Assembly: GCA_036365515.1 (NCBI GenBank)
Contig: CM070876.1
Coordinates: forward strand, 130,875,394-130,939,393
Direction: 5' to 3'
Source of the DNA: Torymus aiolomorphi
Taxonomy: Eukaryota; Arthropoda; Insecta; Hymenoptera; Torymidae
DNA: 64,000 nucleotides
Shown: positions 32,607-42,309 of the stretch, piece after piece
Numbering within the stretch: position 1 is the first letter of the stretch
Layout: every line of letters begins with the position of its first letter
Made by a program: the position numbers and the translations under genes
The notes under the pieces: model-generated
The model's input: the letters and a program-made list of their open reading frames with translations, nothing else
Database searches by the model: none
Told to the model about the DNA's origin: nothing

Positions 32607-33907
32607 ATGTCTTTCTTACACTCGCACTCGTCAGAGTGCATGTCGAGCGAGCTGGACCTTTTTACACTCCCCGCGACTCAAACTTCGATCGAAGGCAGCA
32701 GTTTTCTGAACTATAAGCCTGTGTCATCGATCAGCAATGAAGGCGATGCCCCGATCGAATTTGTCGTACCCAGCGCCAGCGAGCATTACATCGATCTCGC
32801 GCATACCATGCTGTACGTAAAGGCACAGATATTACCGGTCGCCGATCCCAACGTGAATTTAAAAGTCGCCCCCGTAAACAACCATCTTCACTCAATGTTC
32901 AATCAAATCGATATTTTTCTCAATCAAAAACTTGTCTCGCCGCCGAACAACGCGTATCCCTACAGAGCTTACATCGAGTCGCTGTTGAGTTATTCGCCGG
33001 CAGCCAAAGAGTCTCATCTGACGGCTAGTCTCTGGTACGATGACACACCGGCTTGCTTCGAGGCCACTCTGCAAAATCAAGGAGTGGGCTCTAACAAAGG
33101 ACTCGTCAATCGTCAAAACTATACGCTCGGTGGAAAGACATTCGATATGATTGGCGATCTGCACTGCGACTTGTTTAATCAAGATAAAATGCTTATCAAT
33201 GGTGTCGAAATGCGCGTGCGCTTAGTGCGGAGCAACGACGCCTTTTGTCTGATGGACAGCACAGACGAGGGGCAATTTGGCATAAGGATAAAAGAAGCTA
33301 CGCTCATTATTCGCCGCGTGAAAATAAACCCCGGTATTTTAATCGCGCACGCCAATACATTGGCCAAGGCAACTGCCAAGTATCCCATAACGCGCGTCGA
33401 AATCAAAACTTTCACGCTTCACGCCGGTATACACGGCGACAGCATCGATAATGTAATTCTAGGCCAACTGCCGAAACGCGTAATCATCGGTTTCGTAGAT
33501 AACAGAGCGTTCAATGGAAATCGACGCCTTAATCCTTTCAACTTTCAACACTTCGACATAAATTACCTCTCCCTCTACGTCGATGGGGTTCAAATTCCGA
33601 GCAAACCATTACAGCCGCACTTTACCAGGAACAATGCATCGTTTATCGAAGCCTTTCAAACACTCTACTCGGGCACCGGTATACATTTCCTCAACGAGGG
33701 TCTCGGCATAAACAGAACCAATTATTCACAGGGCTATTTTCTCACTGTCACACACACTGGAATCTCGTGCGGTCTGGTAGCGTGCGTATAGAAGTAGGCT
33801 TCGAAGTCGCACCGGCAACTACGATAAACTGCATTGTTTATGCCGAATACAATAACATTCTCGAAATCGACTCCACTCGACAAATTTTATCGGATTTCAG
33901 TGCCTAA
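32607..33907 (+). pseudogene. Polinton major capsid protein (double jelly-roll), one frameshift near the 3' end
   Basis: ATG 32607 (MSFLHSHSSECMSSELDLFT). Conserved blocks include PIEFVVPSASEHYIDLAHTM, NQIDIFLNQKLVSPP then YRAYIESLLSY, and VEIKTFTLHAGIHG with LPKRVIIGFV. Frame changes near a T4 run at 33737-33740; the remaining ~50 codons (RIEVGFEVAPATTINCIVYA, ILEIDSTRQIL) run to TAA 33905-33907 in the other frame. Polinton major capsids form hexon-like trimers; homology here is by pattern recognition of the family. Confidence 0.85.
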
Positions 33908-34077
33908 ATGCTGACGTCAGCACTACAGATGGCGCCAGCCTCGGCGGGGGCGTAAAAGTGGAGGGCGTAAAAGTAGAGCGAGCGCTAACGACGTACGCTC
34001 TGTGCCATCTCGCGTCACTTCGTTTTTTCTGTCGCACCCGTCAGCATACCCGCACTTTTGCGCGCGTTCCAAACAGC

Positions 34078-34782
34078 ATGGACTACGTAATAGATATTCA
34101 AGGCTTCTGTGATGCCGAAAAGAAATTTTTGCCAAAGGAGGTGGCAATCATTTGCCTGCAGAAAAAAATTATGGATCACTGGATAGTACAACCGCCCTGC
34201 AGCTTCGATGACTTGCCGGATGAGGTTAAACAGACCAATACTTACTGCGTGGTTGACATTCACGGACTTCATTGGTTCGAGGGGGAGGTGAGCCTTCGCC
34301 AGTTACATCGACATCTCTACAATATCGCCCGAGGGGCGAGAAGAATTTACGTACGCGGTGAGGAGAAGGCCCGCTACATCGATACACTACTTGGACGCTG
34401 CATATGTAACTTGGAGAAATACGCTTCTCCAACATTTGGAAAGTTCAACAGTATTTTTCCAAAAAACACCGTATGCGCCACACATTCGCAGAAAAAGAAA
34501 AAAGAATTTTGTGCCTTATACAAGGCTAATCAAATAAAGAAATGGCTACGCTCGCTACTACCCGAAGAATGGCAGCATGCTTCGAAGGAAAAGGTGAATA
34601 GTGAAATGTATTTTTCAGCGCTTCACGAGTACCACAGCAAGGAGAAGAAAAAAACTCTGCGGATTGCAGAGAAATCGGACGATGATGACTACGAGGCAAA
34701 AAATACAAATAGCAACGATTCGAATAGTTACAAAATATACTTCACAGCTGGCGGAGACTCTGCATCATTGTCTCAAGAATGA
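34078..34782 (+). CDS. Polinton lineage protein, unknown function
   Basis: 234 residues from ATG 34078 (MDYVIDIQGFCDAEKKFLPK). Blocks FLPKEVAIICLQ, HWIVQPP and GLHWFEGEV recur in arthropod Polinton-encoded proteins I recognise only as uncharacterised. The C-terminus is acidic and Ser/Asn-rich. Its stop overlaps the protease ATG (34779), so the two genes are tightly coupled. An in-frame open extension to 33958 has no ATG and is probably leader. Confidence 0.6.
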   Translation: MDYVIDIQGFCDAEKKFLPKEVAIICLQKKIMDHWIVQPPCSFDDLPDEVKQTNTYCVVDIHGLHWFEGEVSLRQLHRHLYNIARGARRIYVRGEEKARYIDTLLGRCICNLEKYASPTFGKFNSIFPKNTVCATHSQKKKKEFCALYKANQIKKWLRSLLPEEWQHASKEKVNSEMYFSALHEYHSKEKKKTLRIAEKSDDDDYEAKNTNSNDSNSYKIYFTAGGDSASLSQE

Positions 34783-34869
34783 ACACCCGAGAAATAACAC
34801 GAGCCATCAGTGGACTCGCTGCTAATTCGATCGGAGTCTACGCCGCCGATCATATACCATGGCGCTTGA
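34779..34869 (+). pseudogene. Polinton adenain-like cysteine protease, first segment
   Basis: ATG 34779 encodes MNTREITRAISGLAANSIGV then YAADHIPWRL, the N-terminus of the maturation protease, cut at the TGA target duplication of the Harbinger element. The downstream segment at 38230 joins in frame when the insertion is removed, so the gene was open when hit. Confidence 0.85.
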
Positions 34870-35200
34870 GGCCCCCGCTACATAAGAGCGGATGCACGCG
34901 GACGCACGCGTATGCATGCGTAAGGGAACTAGAAAATATCAATGCAGCCAACTTAAACAATTCAGCACCTCCAAAGCAAGATGAGAAGGAACAGGCCGAT
35001 GCTAAAGTCAAGGGCGAACATTAACCTCAAAATTCAACTCTTGCTCCGGATTTCAGACTCCAAAAGCGGATTAATCAATTTTTCATTTTGATTATTTTTT
35101 GTTTTCAACTTTTGGTTTTTATTCTCTCCAGCTCTCAAATCTTTCAAAGGATAATTTACAGAAGTCACATCTACACTGCTAGTTTTACACTGAAGAAAAT

Positions 35201-36539
35201 ATGAATCTATTAGCCATTGAGGTTCTTGATGTGTATTTATATTATTTACAATATCTAAGAGGATTATATAGAAGGAAAAAAGTGAGACGATGGTGGAGTA
35301 AGCCACATATTCGTAACAATTATCTAACTGGATATAATAACTACCAAAGAGTCTTTCGCTATTTCCAACTGAACGATGAGGAAGAATTTATAAATTTTAT
35401 AAGGATGAATGTTAACGCTTTCATGATCTTGTATGAGCTTGTCGAACATAGGCTGATAAAGAGAAGTCGTAGACCTCCATTGCCACCTGAATTAAGATTA
35501 TCACTGACACTGCAGTAGGTATAGTGTAACATTTATCAAATATTTACTGTGAAGTTTAGAAATAAATGCAGCTTTTTCTTTAAGTTATCTAGGTCATGGT
35601 GACTCAATGCAAACATTAATTTGTTTTTATCATATTGGGTATTCTACCATTAAGAAGGTGATTAGAGAAGTTTGTGATGTTTTATGTGAAGTGCTTATTC
35701 CTCTATGTTTGCAATTTCCTACAGTTGAAGAATTCAGGATTATTGCAGCTGGATTTGCAAATCAATTAGATTTTCCAAATTGTATAGGAGCCATTGATGG
35801 TAGGCATTGTAGAATTAAGAAACCACCAAACAGTGGATCTCTTTTTGGAACTATAAAAAGTTCTTCAGTATAGTGCTCATGGCATGCTGTGATGCCAATA
35901 AACGTTTCATTTGGGCAAATGTTGGTGACTTTGGTGAGATTATTGTATAAATATTTCAATTGTATCCTTTTACGTGTAATGTATAGAACAGTTTATTAAT
36001 TTACAGGATCAAACAACGATGCAGGGATATTTGCAAATAGCGATCTGGGTTATGCTCTTGCAAATGGACAAATACATTTACCACCACCGCAATTTCTACC
36101 TAGAACAAATGTATCTTGTCCATATTATTTGATTGGTGATGGTGGATTCCCCCTTAAAGAATATTTGATGAAGCCATTTGTAAGAAACCATAATTTAACA
36201 GTACCCCAACAAGTTTTCAATTATCGCTTAAGTCATGCTAGAAGAATTATTGAGAGTGCATTTGGAGAACTATCTCAAGTGTGGCGTGTGAATGAAACAA
36301 CTATTCCTTGGAAAGTAGATACAAATGAAAAAGTTGTAATGGCCACAGTATGTTTACACAATTTCTTAATTGATATCAATCAGAATAATCATCATCATAA
36401 TATTGACAATGATTTCATTGAAAATAATAATAATCCTAACCAGTACAACAACTATCCAGAATTGAGGGTTCGACAGAGATTATGCGACTATCTGGTATCA
36501 CCTGAAGGATCAGTGCGATGGCAATGGGAAAAACTATAG
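35201..36539 (+). pseudogene. Harbinger DDE transposase, spliced, one frameshift
   Basis: Exon 1 (ATG 35201) ends RLSLTLQ at a GTAGGT donor (35516). A ~70-bp intron ends CTTTAAG and exon 2 encodes YSTIKKVIREVCDVL and CIGAIDGRHCRIKKP (first Asp). The frame changes at a T5 run at 35842-35846, then ANVGDFG leads to a second donor (GTGAGA, ~35938) and acceptor TTTACAG (~36005). The last exon holds LIGDGGFPLKEYLMKPF (second Asp) and ARRIIESAFGEL (Glu), and ends at 36539. Binds its terminal repeats with the second protein and cuts at TWA-like sites. Confidence 0.88.
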
Positions 36540-37469
36540 TATTAATTAATGTATGTTAAATATGTATAAGTAACAATGTATGTACAAGTAAAAATCTATG
36601 TGCAAATGAAAATCTATGTATAAGTATTGATAAAAATTATTTTTATATTTATACATAAATGACTAGTAAAGGAATAAATAATTTGTAGAACCTACTAGTT
36701 TTAATTTTATTTACTTTTATTTCATTACAAAAATCATCCAATATATATCTGTAAAAATTATATAAACTTTTCATAACAAACTAATGTAGCACACAAAACC
36801 TCGTATTAATACTCAAAATTCACACAAATATTTTTTTACTATTGCCCATTTTGCAATCAATTACAATGAAATTACAATGAAAGTAATTTAAAATCTTTTC
36901 TTATTATATAAAATAAATTTTTTAAGCTTTAGAATATTATATTTACTGTTTTTAAAACTACTATTTCAATAAGTTTTTGTTTTACAACATTTTTTCTACT
37001 AATTTTTCGCGTAAACTTAACTACTTTTGATAATCTTCCTAAATTTAGCAATTCATTTGAAAATTAGATAAAGGCACATATAGCACACATGACACAATAT
37101 TTGTGTATGTTTATCCGTATACTGTTGAATGATCCCATTTCAGATTCTTGCAGCAACATTGCATACACTTATTTTTATATTAAGCAGATATTTCTGTGTC
37201 TCTTTTAATATGCCATCTGCCACTTCTTTACGTACTTGCACATTACTTCTTTTTCATAACTATTATATTTTTTCATATCTTCTGTGCTACTGCTCGTAGG
37301 TAAAATAATTTTATCAGTCAAACTGCTTTTACAAAAGCATTTGCTCCACTGTAAAACGCAAATTAAATTCATTTTAACTACTTTGAAATTTTATAGGCAC
37401 AAATATTAATTTATGAATTAAATTATTACATACCTGATAAGACTTTTCTTTTATATTTAATATTCTATA
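36540..37469. other. Harbinger intergenic and possible 3' exon of the minus-strand gene
   Basis: AT-rich and mostly empty. On the minus strand a splice acceptor (GCGTTTTACAG, near 37352) followed by WSKCFCKSSLTDKIILPTSS suggests a further exon of the second gene, paired with a GTGAGA donor near 37485. Confidence 0.4.
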
Positions 37470-38033
37470 TTATATAGTATAGTTCTCACAAAAATTTTGT
37501 ATGCAACGTAAAATAAAATTTAATCTTTTATTACGCATAATAGGATTTTCAATTCCTTTGATAATAAAATTAAATATCGCAGCAATATTTTGACAGATTG
37601 CAATATTACTTTTCAAAGAGTACTCTTCATTTTTAGATCTGATTCCTGATAGCATTGATTCTGCAGCCACTCTTTTATCAGACAGTGGAAGTATCAATGA
37701 ACATTTTTTATTATTATGAACTATATCATGATCAATTTCTTTTCCAGTATTTGTATCTTCATTTTTACTCAAATTTTCTGCAACTATCTTGTCATTTTTT
37801 ATTTTTTGTAAAACAATGTCTTCATATTCTTCTAGGAATTGTAAATTTTGCATACCATCATCGTCTGGATCAGTATTATCAGCAACTTGATTGGTATGTA
37901 ATTCAAAAATCCCTCGTATGTCTGGAAAATAATCTTCAATGTTATCAGTTTCCTCTGCAGCTTCAATATTTGCAGCTTCAATGTTCTCAGCTTCTTCTGT
38001 AAATCCCATAATCTCAATATATTGTTCATTCAT
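37470..38033 (-). CDS. Harbinger second protein (partner gene), acidic
   Basis: 187 residues from ATG 38033; the frame stays open upstream toward the terminal repeat. Strongly acidic N-terminal half, then a helical C-terminus (ESMLSGIRSKNEEYSLK, FNFIIKGIENPIMRNKRL). The usual partner carries a MADF/Myb DNA-binding domain; I do not see one here, so part may be missing, spliced or diverged. Position and strand match the Harbinger ORF2. Confidence 0.55.
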   Translation of the reverse strand: MNEQYIEIMGFTEEAENIEAANIEAAEETDNIEDYFPDIRGIFELHTNQVADNTDPDDDGMQNLQFLEEYEDIVLQKIKNDKIVAENLSKNEDTNTGKEIDHDIVHNNKKCSLILPLSDKRVAAESMLSGIRSKNEEYSLKSNIAICQNIAAIFNFIIKGIENPIMRNKRLNFILRCIQNFCENYTI

Positions 38034-38229
38034 GATTTCTTTGGAGTTTATTGTTTTGTACGGATCACAATCATTATGATTGATATAGTCTTCAAGAAAT
38101 AGGTCTGTTCGTTCTCTTCTTGCTTTGCTGGCGCTGAATCTTTTCCTTTGGCTACATTGAAAATTACTAGATATTCCCTAGTTGCATCCGCGTGCGTCCG
38201 CGTGCATCCGCTCTTATGTAGCGGGGGCC

Positions 38230-38699
38230 TGAGCCTTCCCGCAGCCATCGTGACTAATATCGACACGTCGGATAAATCTGGATCTCATTGGGTGGCATTC
38301 TACATAGATCGCCATGCAAGAGGCATCTACTTTGACAGCTACGGTCTGGGACCTAAGTCGCGCTGGCATCTCGACCGTCTCGGAAGAAATTGCAAGCGAC
38401 TCGTGTGGAACAAGAAAAAGTTGCAGAGCATCGATTCGAAAGTCTGCGGCGAATATTGTATTATGTTTCTGTATTTTATGTGTAGCGGGCTTAGTTTACG
38501 CAGTTTTTGTCAAGTCTTTACGCGCGATTCTCACGCGAACGACAAATTAGTTGCCAAGTTTTGTAAAAATGTCAGGAGAAAAGGCCACGGTCAAAAACTA
38601 AGAAAACAAAAAAAAATGCGTCGCGTGAACAATTTTCCGCGGACAACTTCCACAGGGACAGGATTTTGTATGCAATCGTGTAAACCAATGTCACAATGA
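38230..38699 (+). pseudogene. Polinton adenain-like cysteine protease, catalytic segment
   Basis: Continues from 34869 with SLPAAIVTNIDTSDKSG then the catalytic His (SHWVAFYID), Asp (GIYFDSYG), Gln (KKLQSIDS) and Cys (VCGEYCIMFLYF), matching the C5/Ulp1-type order H-D-Q-C. The enzyme would process capsid precursors. Basic C-terminal tail. Broken only by the Harbinger insertion; catalytic residues are intact. Confidence 0.88.
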
Positions 38700-39074
38700 T
38701 GATGTCGCCGTTCTTTGTACTAATGTATGATGTTAATTTTAATGATTTTTCTTCTTTGTGTGTATGAATAGTTTGTAGGCTTTTCTATGCGCTTTGTACT
38801 TTTAACCTTTAGTTTAATATCCCTGGAGAAAAAACATTCAACTTTAGTTTGTAAGTAATCAGTCTCGGTTGTACGCGCTGCTTCAAAAATTTATGTAATT
38901 ACAGTTTGTAAGTTTTTGTGTATTTTTACTATGTAAGTTTTTTCTTAATAATAATCTGATCGATCGATTAAAATTTTTTACCAAAACGACTTCTTTCATT
39001 TATCGAACCCACACTCTTCCAGTAAATTATCCAATCCACTCCTTGAAAAAAATAATAGTCGAGTTTCATTTTTG

Positions 39075-39136
<62 letters not shown>

Positions 39137-39214
39137 ACTAAAAACACGATGAAACGCGTTGCTTGCAAGTCTAGCCCTGACTTTTCTTGGAATAGTTATC
39201 GATATTTACGCACT
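38700..39214. other. Polinton intergenic with (CA)n microsatellite
   Basis: No gene. (CA)n at about 39078-39134. 38975-39215 is a diverged direct copy of 41540-41730 (shared CAGTAAATTATCCAATCCAC and CCTTGAAAAAAATAATA). Confidence 0.7.
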
Positions 39215-39810
39215 GATCGCGTTTCTCTCTATTGAACAAAACTTATCTACACGTACGTGACTAAAATTGATGAATTCATTTCCGCTGTTACCGAATACTC
39301 AAGCGTAATAAAATACCTCTTGAACTACGATATGCATCGATTTATCAAAGCCAACGTTAAAATCTCGCTTATCTATAAATATTTTCAAAACAAAAATATC
39401 TTTCTCTTTAAGAATAGAGCGCGTTTCTCTCTTGTACAAAACTTATCTACACGTACGTGACTAAAATTGATGAATTTATTTCCGCTGTTACCGAATACTC
39501 AAGCGTAATAAAATATCTCTTGAACTACGATATGCATCGATTTATCAAAGCCAACGTTAAAATCTCGCTTATCGATAAATATTTTCAAAACAAAGATATC
39601 TTTCTCTTTGAGAAGAGATCGCGTTTCTCTCTTGTACAAAACTTATCTACACGTACGTGCCTAAAACCGATAAACTCACGCGTAATAAAATACCTCTTGA
39701 ACTACGATATGCATCGATTTATCAAAGGCACCGTTAAAATCGCGCTTATCGATAAATATTTTCAAAACAAAGATATCTTTCTCTTTGAGAATAATTTTTC
39801 CCACAATGAC
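39215..39810 (+). repeat. 200-bp tandem repeat with coding-like units
   Basis: Two full 200-bp units (39257 and 39457) and a third shortened one. Each encodes nearly the same ~50-residue peptide (KIDEFISAVTEYSSVIKYLL, NYDMHRFIK, KYFQNK-IFLF) starting at GTG, not ATG; 200 is not a multiple of three so units are in different frames. May be a decayed duplicated small gene. Confidence 0.75.
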
Positions 39811-40120
39811 TTCCCTCCACCACCACGCTCCAATAGCATGTATACGCAGCGCTCTGTCATTGGCTAAAGGTTTACCACCACCCACTGCACAAAGGAGCAG
39901 AGGGAGGTACACGCTCGTACGTGTATAAAGAACCATAGGGCATCGCGGGCGGAATAATATAGTAGAAGCGCGACAGCTGAAAGCACCACATTTCTACCGT
40001 CAAGCAGTATTTTCTTAAAAAGAAAGTACGAACCGCGCTCTCTAAAAAACACATCATCATCAGCATCTCGGGCGTTGCCGACAGTATTTTTTATTAAAAG
40101 TACGCGTAAAGAGTGTTAAA

Positions 40121-41002
40121 ATGAATCAAGAGAATATTCCGCACACACTGATATTCAACACGAGCTACACTCTCAATAAATCGCACTCAAAGCTTGTCTA
40201 TCTTGGCTTACAATACTTCGGCAAGCAGTTTCGCCCTGTTATTCAATTTGGCGGCGGTGTTTCACCTCACAAATACGTCACTATGGACAAACCTAGCTGG
40301 GAAAAATTCACGGAACATTTTGTCACCATTCAAGAATATCTGATCAACGAGAATCGAACACCTAGAAAAATCATCCTACCTGCTCACGACATTTCATTGA
40401 TGGCCTGCTACAGCTCAAAAGCCGTATCCGTCAACCATAGTCGGGAAATTACACCACCTGATTTCTCGAGCTGCTATGAACACGAGGCGCAGGACTGGGA
40501 TATCGTCGATGGACGCAGTCCCTGTGTCACTCACGGCGTAATCCACGACGACGATGATACCGCCAGCACCACCACCACCGCCATCACCGCCACCGACGAC
40601 GATGAACCGCCCAAAAAGAAGAGAAAGATCGACATTTTACCAAGTATTGTGATGCAGTTAAAGACATTTGCGCACTTGAAAAAATTACGCGAGTGTATAA
40701 ATTTTAGATTCAAACAACTAGAAAATATCGCGGTATTTGTTAATTCGGTGGTAGAGATAATTATTAATAATATTAAAATACACATTCGTGAAAAAAACGA
40801 CGAGAATATAATACACTCATTTTTTGACGGTATAACTTTTCTAAAAATATTCGACGAACTAAAAGAAAATTAAAAATCTAATGTGAACAAGCGCTTAAGT
40901 TATTCAAACTTTAGAGAGACCGACGTAGATAGATTGTTTTTAGAACTACGCACTCTGTATTTACACATTCTGGAAAAAGAAGTACACGAAAGCATCCAAT
41001 AA
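40121..41002 (+). pseudogene. Polinton hypothetical protein with NLS, in-frame TAA near the C-terminus
   Basis: ATG 40121 (MNQENIPHTLIFNTSYTLNK). Residues 1-110 form a compact domain (VYLGLQYFGKQFRPVIQFGG, MDKPSWEKFTEHF). A Thr/Asp-rich linker and a basic nuclear-localisation-like PPKKKRKI near residue 168 follow, then a helical tail. A TAA at 40871-40873 is followed, in the same frame, by 42 more open codons of similar character (KRLSYSNFRETDVDRLFLEL) to 41000-41002. No family recognised. A single nonsense change or readthrough are both possible. Confidence 0.55.
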
Positions 41003-41166
41003 ATACACATTATTGTCACATTTGCTTTTTCACTTGTACGAACCTTTCCTCACTTGCGTCATCATCATCATCATCATCATCATGCCCATCACCCACCGCA
41101 TAAATATAAGTAAAGCGCAACACTGCGATAAAACAGTAGGACTGCGATCCTCATCGAGACAACATC

Positions 41167-41331
41167 ATGGGCTCTCCGTTCAGCAAACCAACCGGCAAGC
41201 CGGAAGACAAACAACCTCTCGTCGATAAAAAAGACCATTCCTCCACGGATAAAGATTCTGCTCGTTTTAAATCTTTTTCCACCAACACCCACTCTTTCCC
41301 CAAAAAAGAAAGCTACTTCAGATACAGCTAG
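41167..41331 (+). CDS. Small protein with N-myristoylation-type start (MGSPFSKP)
   Basis: 54 residues from ATG 41167: MGSPFSKPTGKPEDKQPLVD onward, ending SYFRYS. Gly2, Ser6 and Lys7 fit the MGxxxSK myristoylation consensus; the rest is polar, Lys/Ser-rich and disordered-looking. Such starts mark membrane-targeted proteins. Located in the right part of the Polinton after the NLS protein. Not seen as a known Polinton gene; could be chance. Confidence 0.45.
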   Translation: MGSPFSKPTGKPEDKQPLVDKKDHSSTDKDSARFKSFSTNTHSFPKKESYFRYS

Positions 41332-41392
41332 TCACCACCACCATTAAAAACTAATAACAACCAAAGAAAGGAAGGCTCAAAGATACTACACT

Positions 41393-41494
41393 ATGCCAGA
41401 CAGCCCACTACGCGCGACATTCACCACCGACCGCGACAACAAAACTGTAAAATTTCTTAGTGTCTGCGTACACTATTATGTGTTACTTATGTAA
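41393..41494 (+). CDS. Possible 33-residue peptide with hydrophobic C-terminus
   Basis: ATG 41393: MPDSPLRATFTTDRDN then KTVKFLSVCVHYYVLLM. A polar half plus a ~14-residue hydrophobic tail. A polyadenylation-like AATAAA follows at 41521. Very short, so weak. Confidence 0.25.
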   Translation: MPDSPLRATFTTDRDNKTVKFLSVCVHYYVLLM

Positions 41495-41539
41495 ATGTGT
41501 GTATGCATGTATGGTGTGTTAATAAAATGGGGTGTATAA

Positions 41540-41730
41540 TTTTTACCAAAACAATTGTTTTCATTTATCGACCTCACATTCGTCCAGTAAATTATCCAAT
41601 CCACTCCTTGAAAAAAATAATAATCGAGTTTCCCCTTTTTTCACACACGTGACTAGAAAAATACGATTAAACGCGCTGCTACCTGCAAGCATATCCCTTG
41701 CTTTGTATAGCTATAGAGTACTTTCCCCCC
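41540..41730 (+). repeat. Direct copy of 38975-39215 in the Polinton right part
   Basis: Shares TTTCATTTATCGA, CAGTAAATTATCCAATCCAC and ACGATTAAACGCG-like blocks in the same order. It suggests duplication of a regulatory or terminal segment around the NLS gene. Confidence 0.65.
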
Positions 41731-41809
41731 ATCCACACAAGCGAGCGCTTACTCATCTCTCTATCACACACTAAAACTCCCCACTCTTGCCAAGCGGCAC
41801 GCATACACA

Positions 41810-42309
41810 AACGCGCACAGCAGTACGCTCACACCGCGCGGAGAGAGCACACGCGTGCTCGATATAGTGTAGTCCCCACACCTTCGTCCTGCAACAGCCA
41901 CCACAGTCCCGCGCTCAGTGGGGATGCCAGCTAGCACCACACGCGTGACAGGTATAGCGTAGTCCGCCCCCTCCAGCGCGCTCAAGCTGAAGGAGTGGGG
42001 GGCGCCATGACTGGTATAGCGCACCAGCAGACATCACTAACCGCTAAGCGCGCCCAGAGGTATCAGGTTACGGCGCCATCAAGTGGGCACTTTAACAGTA
42101 GCTCATTAACAATAGGCTATTAATCATTGTTTATATAAATAAACACTAATTAACTACTGTTTTGCTACTGTTTCGCTACTGTTTATATAAACAAACACTT
42201 AAGATAAGAGATGTTTATATAAACACTTCAGTCAAGTGCCCACTTGAAGATGACACCGGAAGTGTAACCTAATACCTATCTGTCTCGCTATAGTGGTACA
42301 CTTACTACT
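41810..42309 (-). repeat. Polinton right terminal inverted repeat
   Basis: Reverse complement of the left repeat; ends ...GTGGTACACTTACTACT before CATGAG. Carries mirrored GGTATAGCG motifs. Confidence 0.9.

Larger units (their letters stand above)
34870..38229 (+). mobile_element. PIF/Harbinger DNA transposon nested in the Polinton protease
   Basis: 3,360 bp with terminal inverted repeats GGCCCCCGCTACATAAGAGC that remain similar for ~130 bp. TGA flanks it (34867-34869, 38230-38232), a 3-bp duplication fitting the TNA preference of this superfamily. It carries a DDE transposase on plus and a second gene on minus, the normal two-gene layout. AT-rich against its GC-richer host. Confidence 0.92.
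19384..42309. mobile_element. Polinton/Maverick, 22.9 kb, integrated in copia integrase
   Basis: Ends are inverted repeats starting AGTAGTAAGTGTACCACTAT; the first ~85 bp differ at about one position. CATGAG flanks both sides (19378-19383, 42310-42315), the 6-bp duplication typical of Polintons, and joining the flanks restores the copia frame. It encodes PolB, packaging ATPase, DDE integrase with chromodomain, adenain-like protease, major and minor capsid proteins and several lineage proteins. GC content is visibly higher than the surroundings. One 3.36-kb Harbinger insertion (34870-38229) lies inside. Confidence 0.95.

Noticed and set aside
41013..41228. 71-codon frame with an Ile run
   Set aside because: The hydrophobic stretch comes from a (CATCAT)n-type microsatellite near 41058; no ATG in good context and it overlaps the myristoylation-type ORF.
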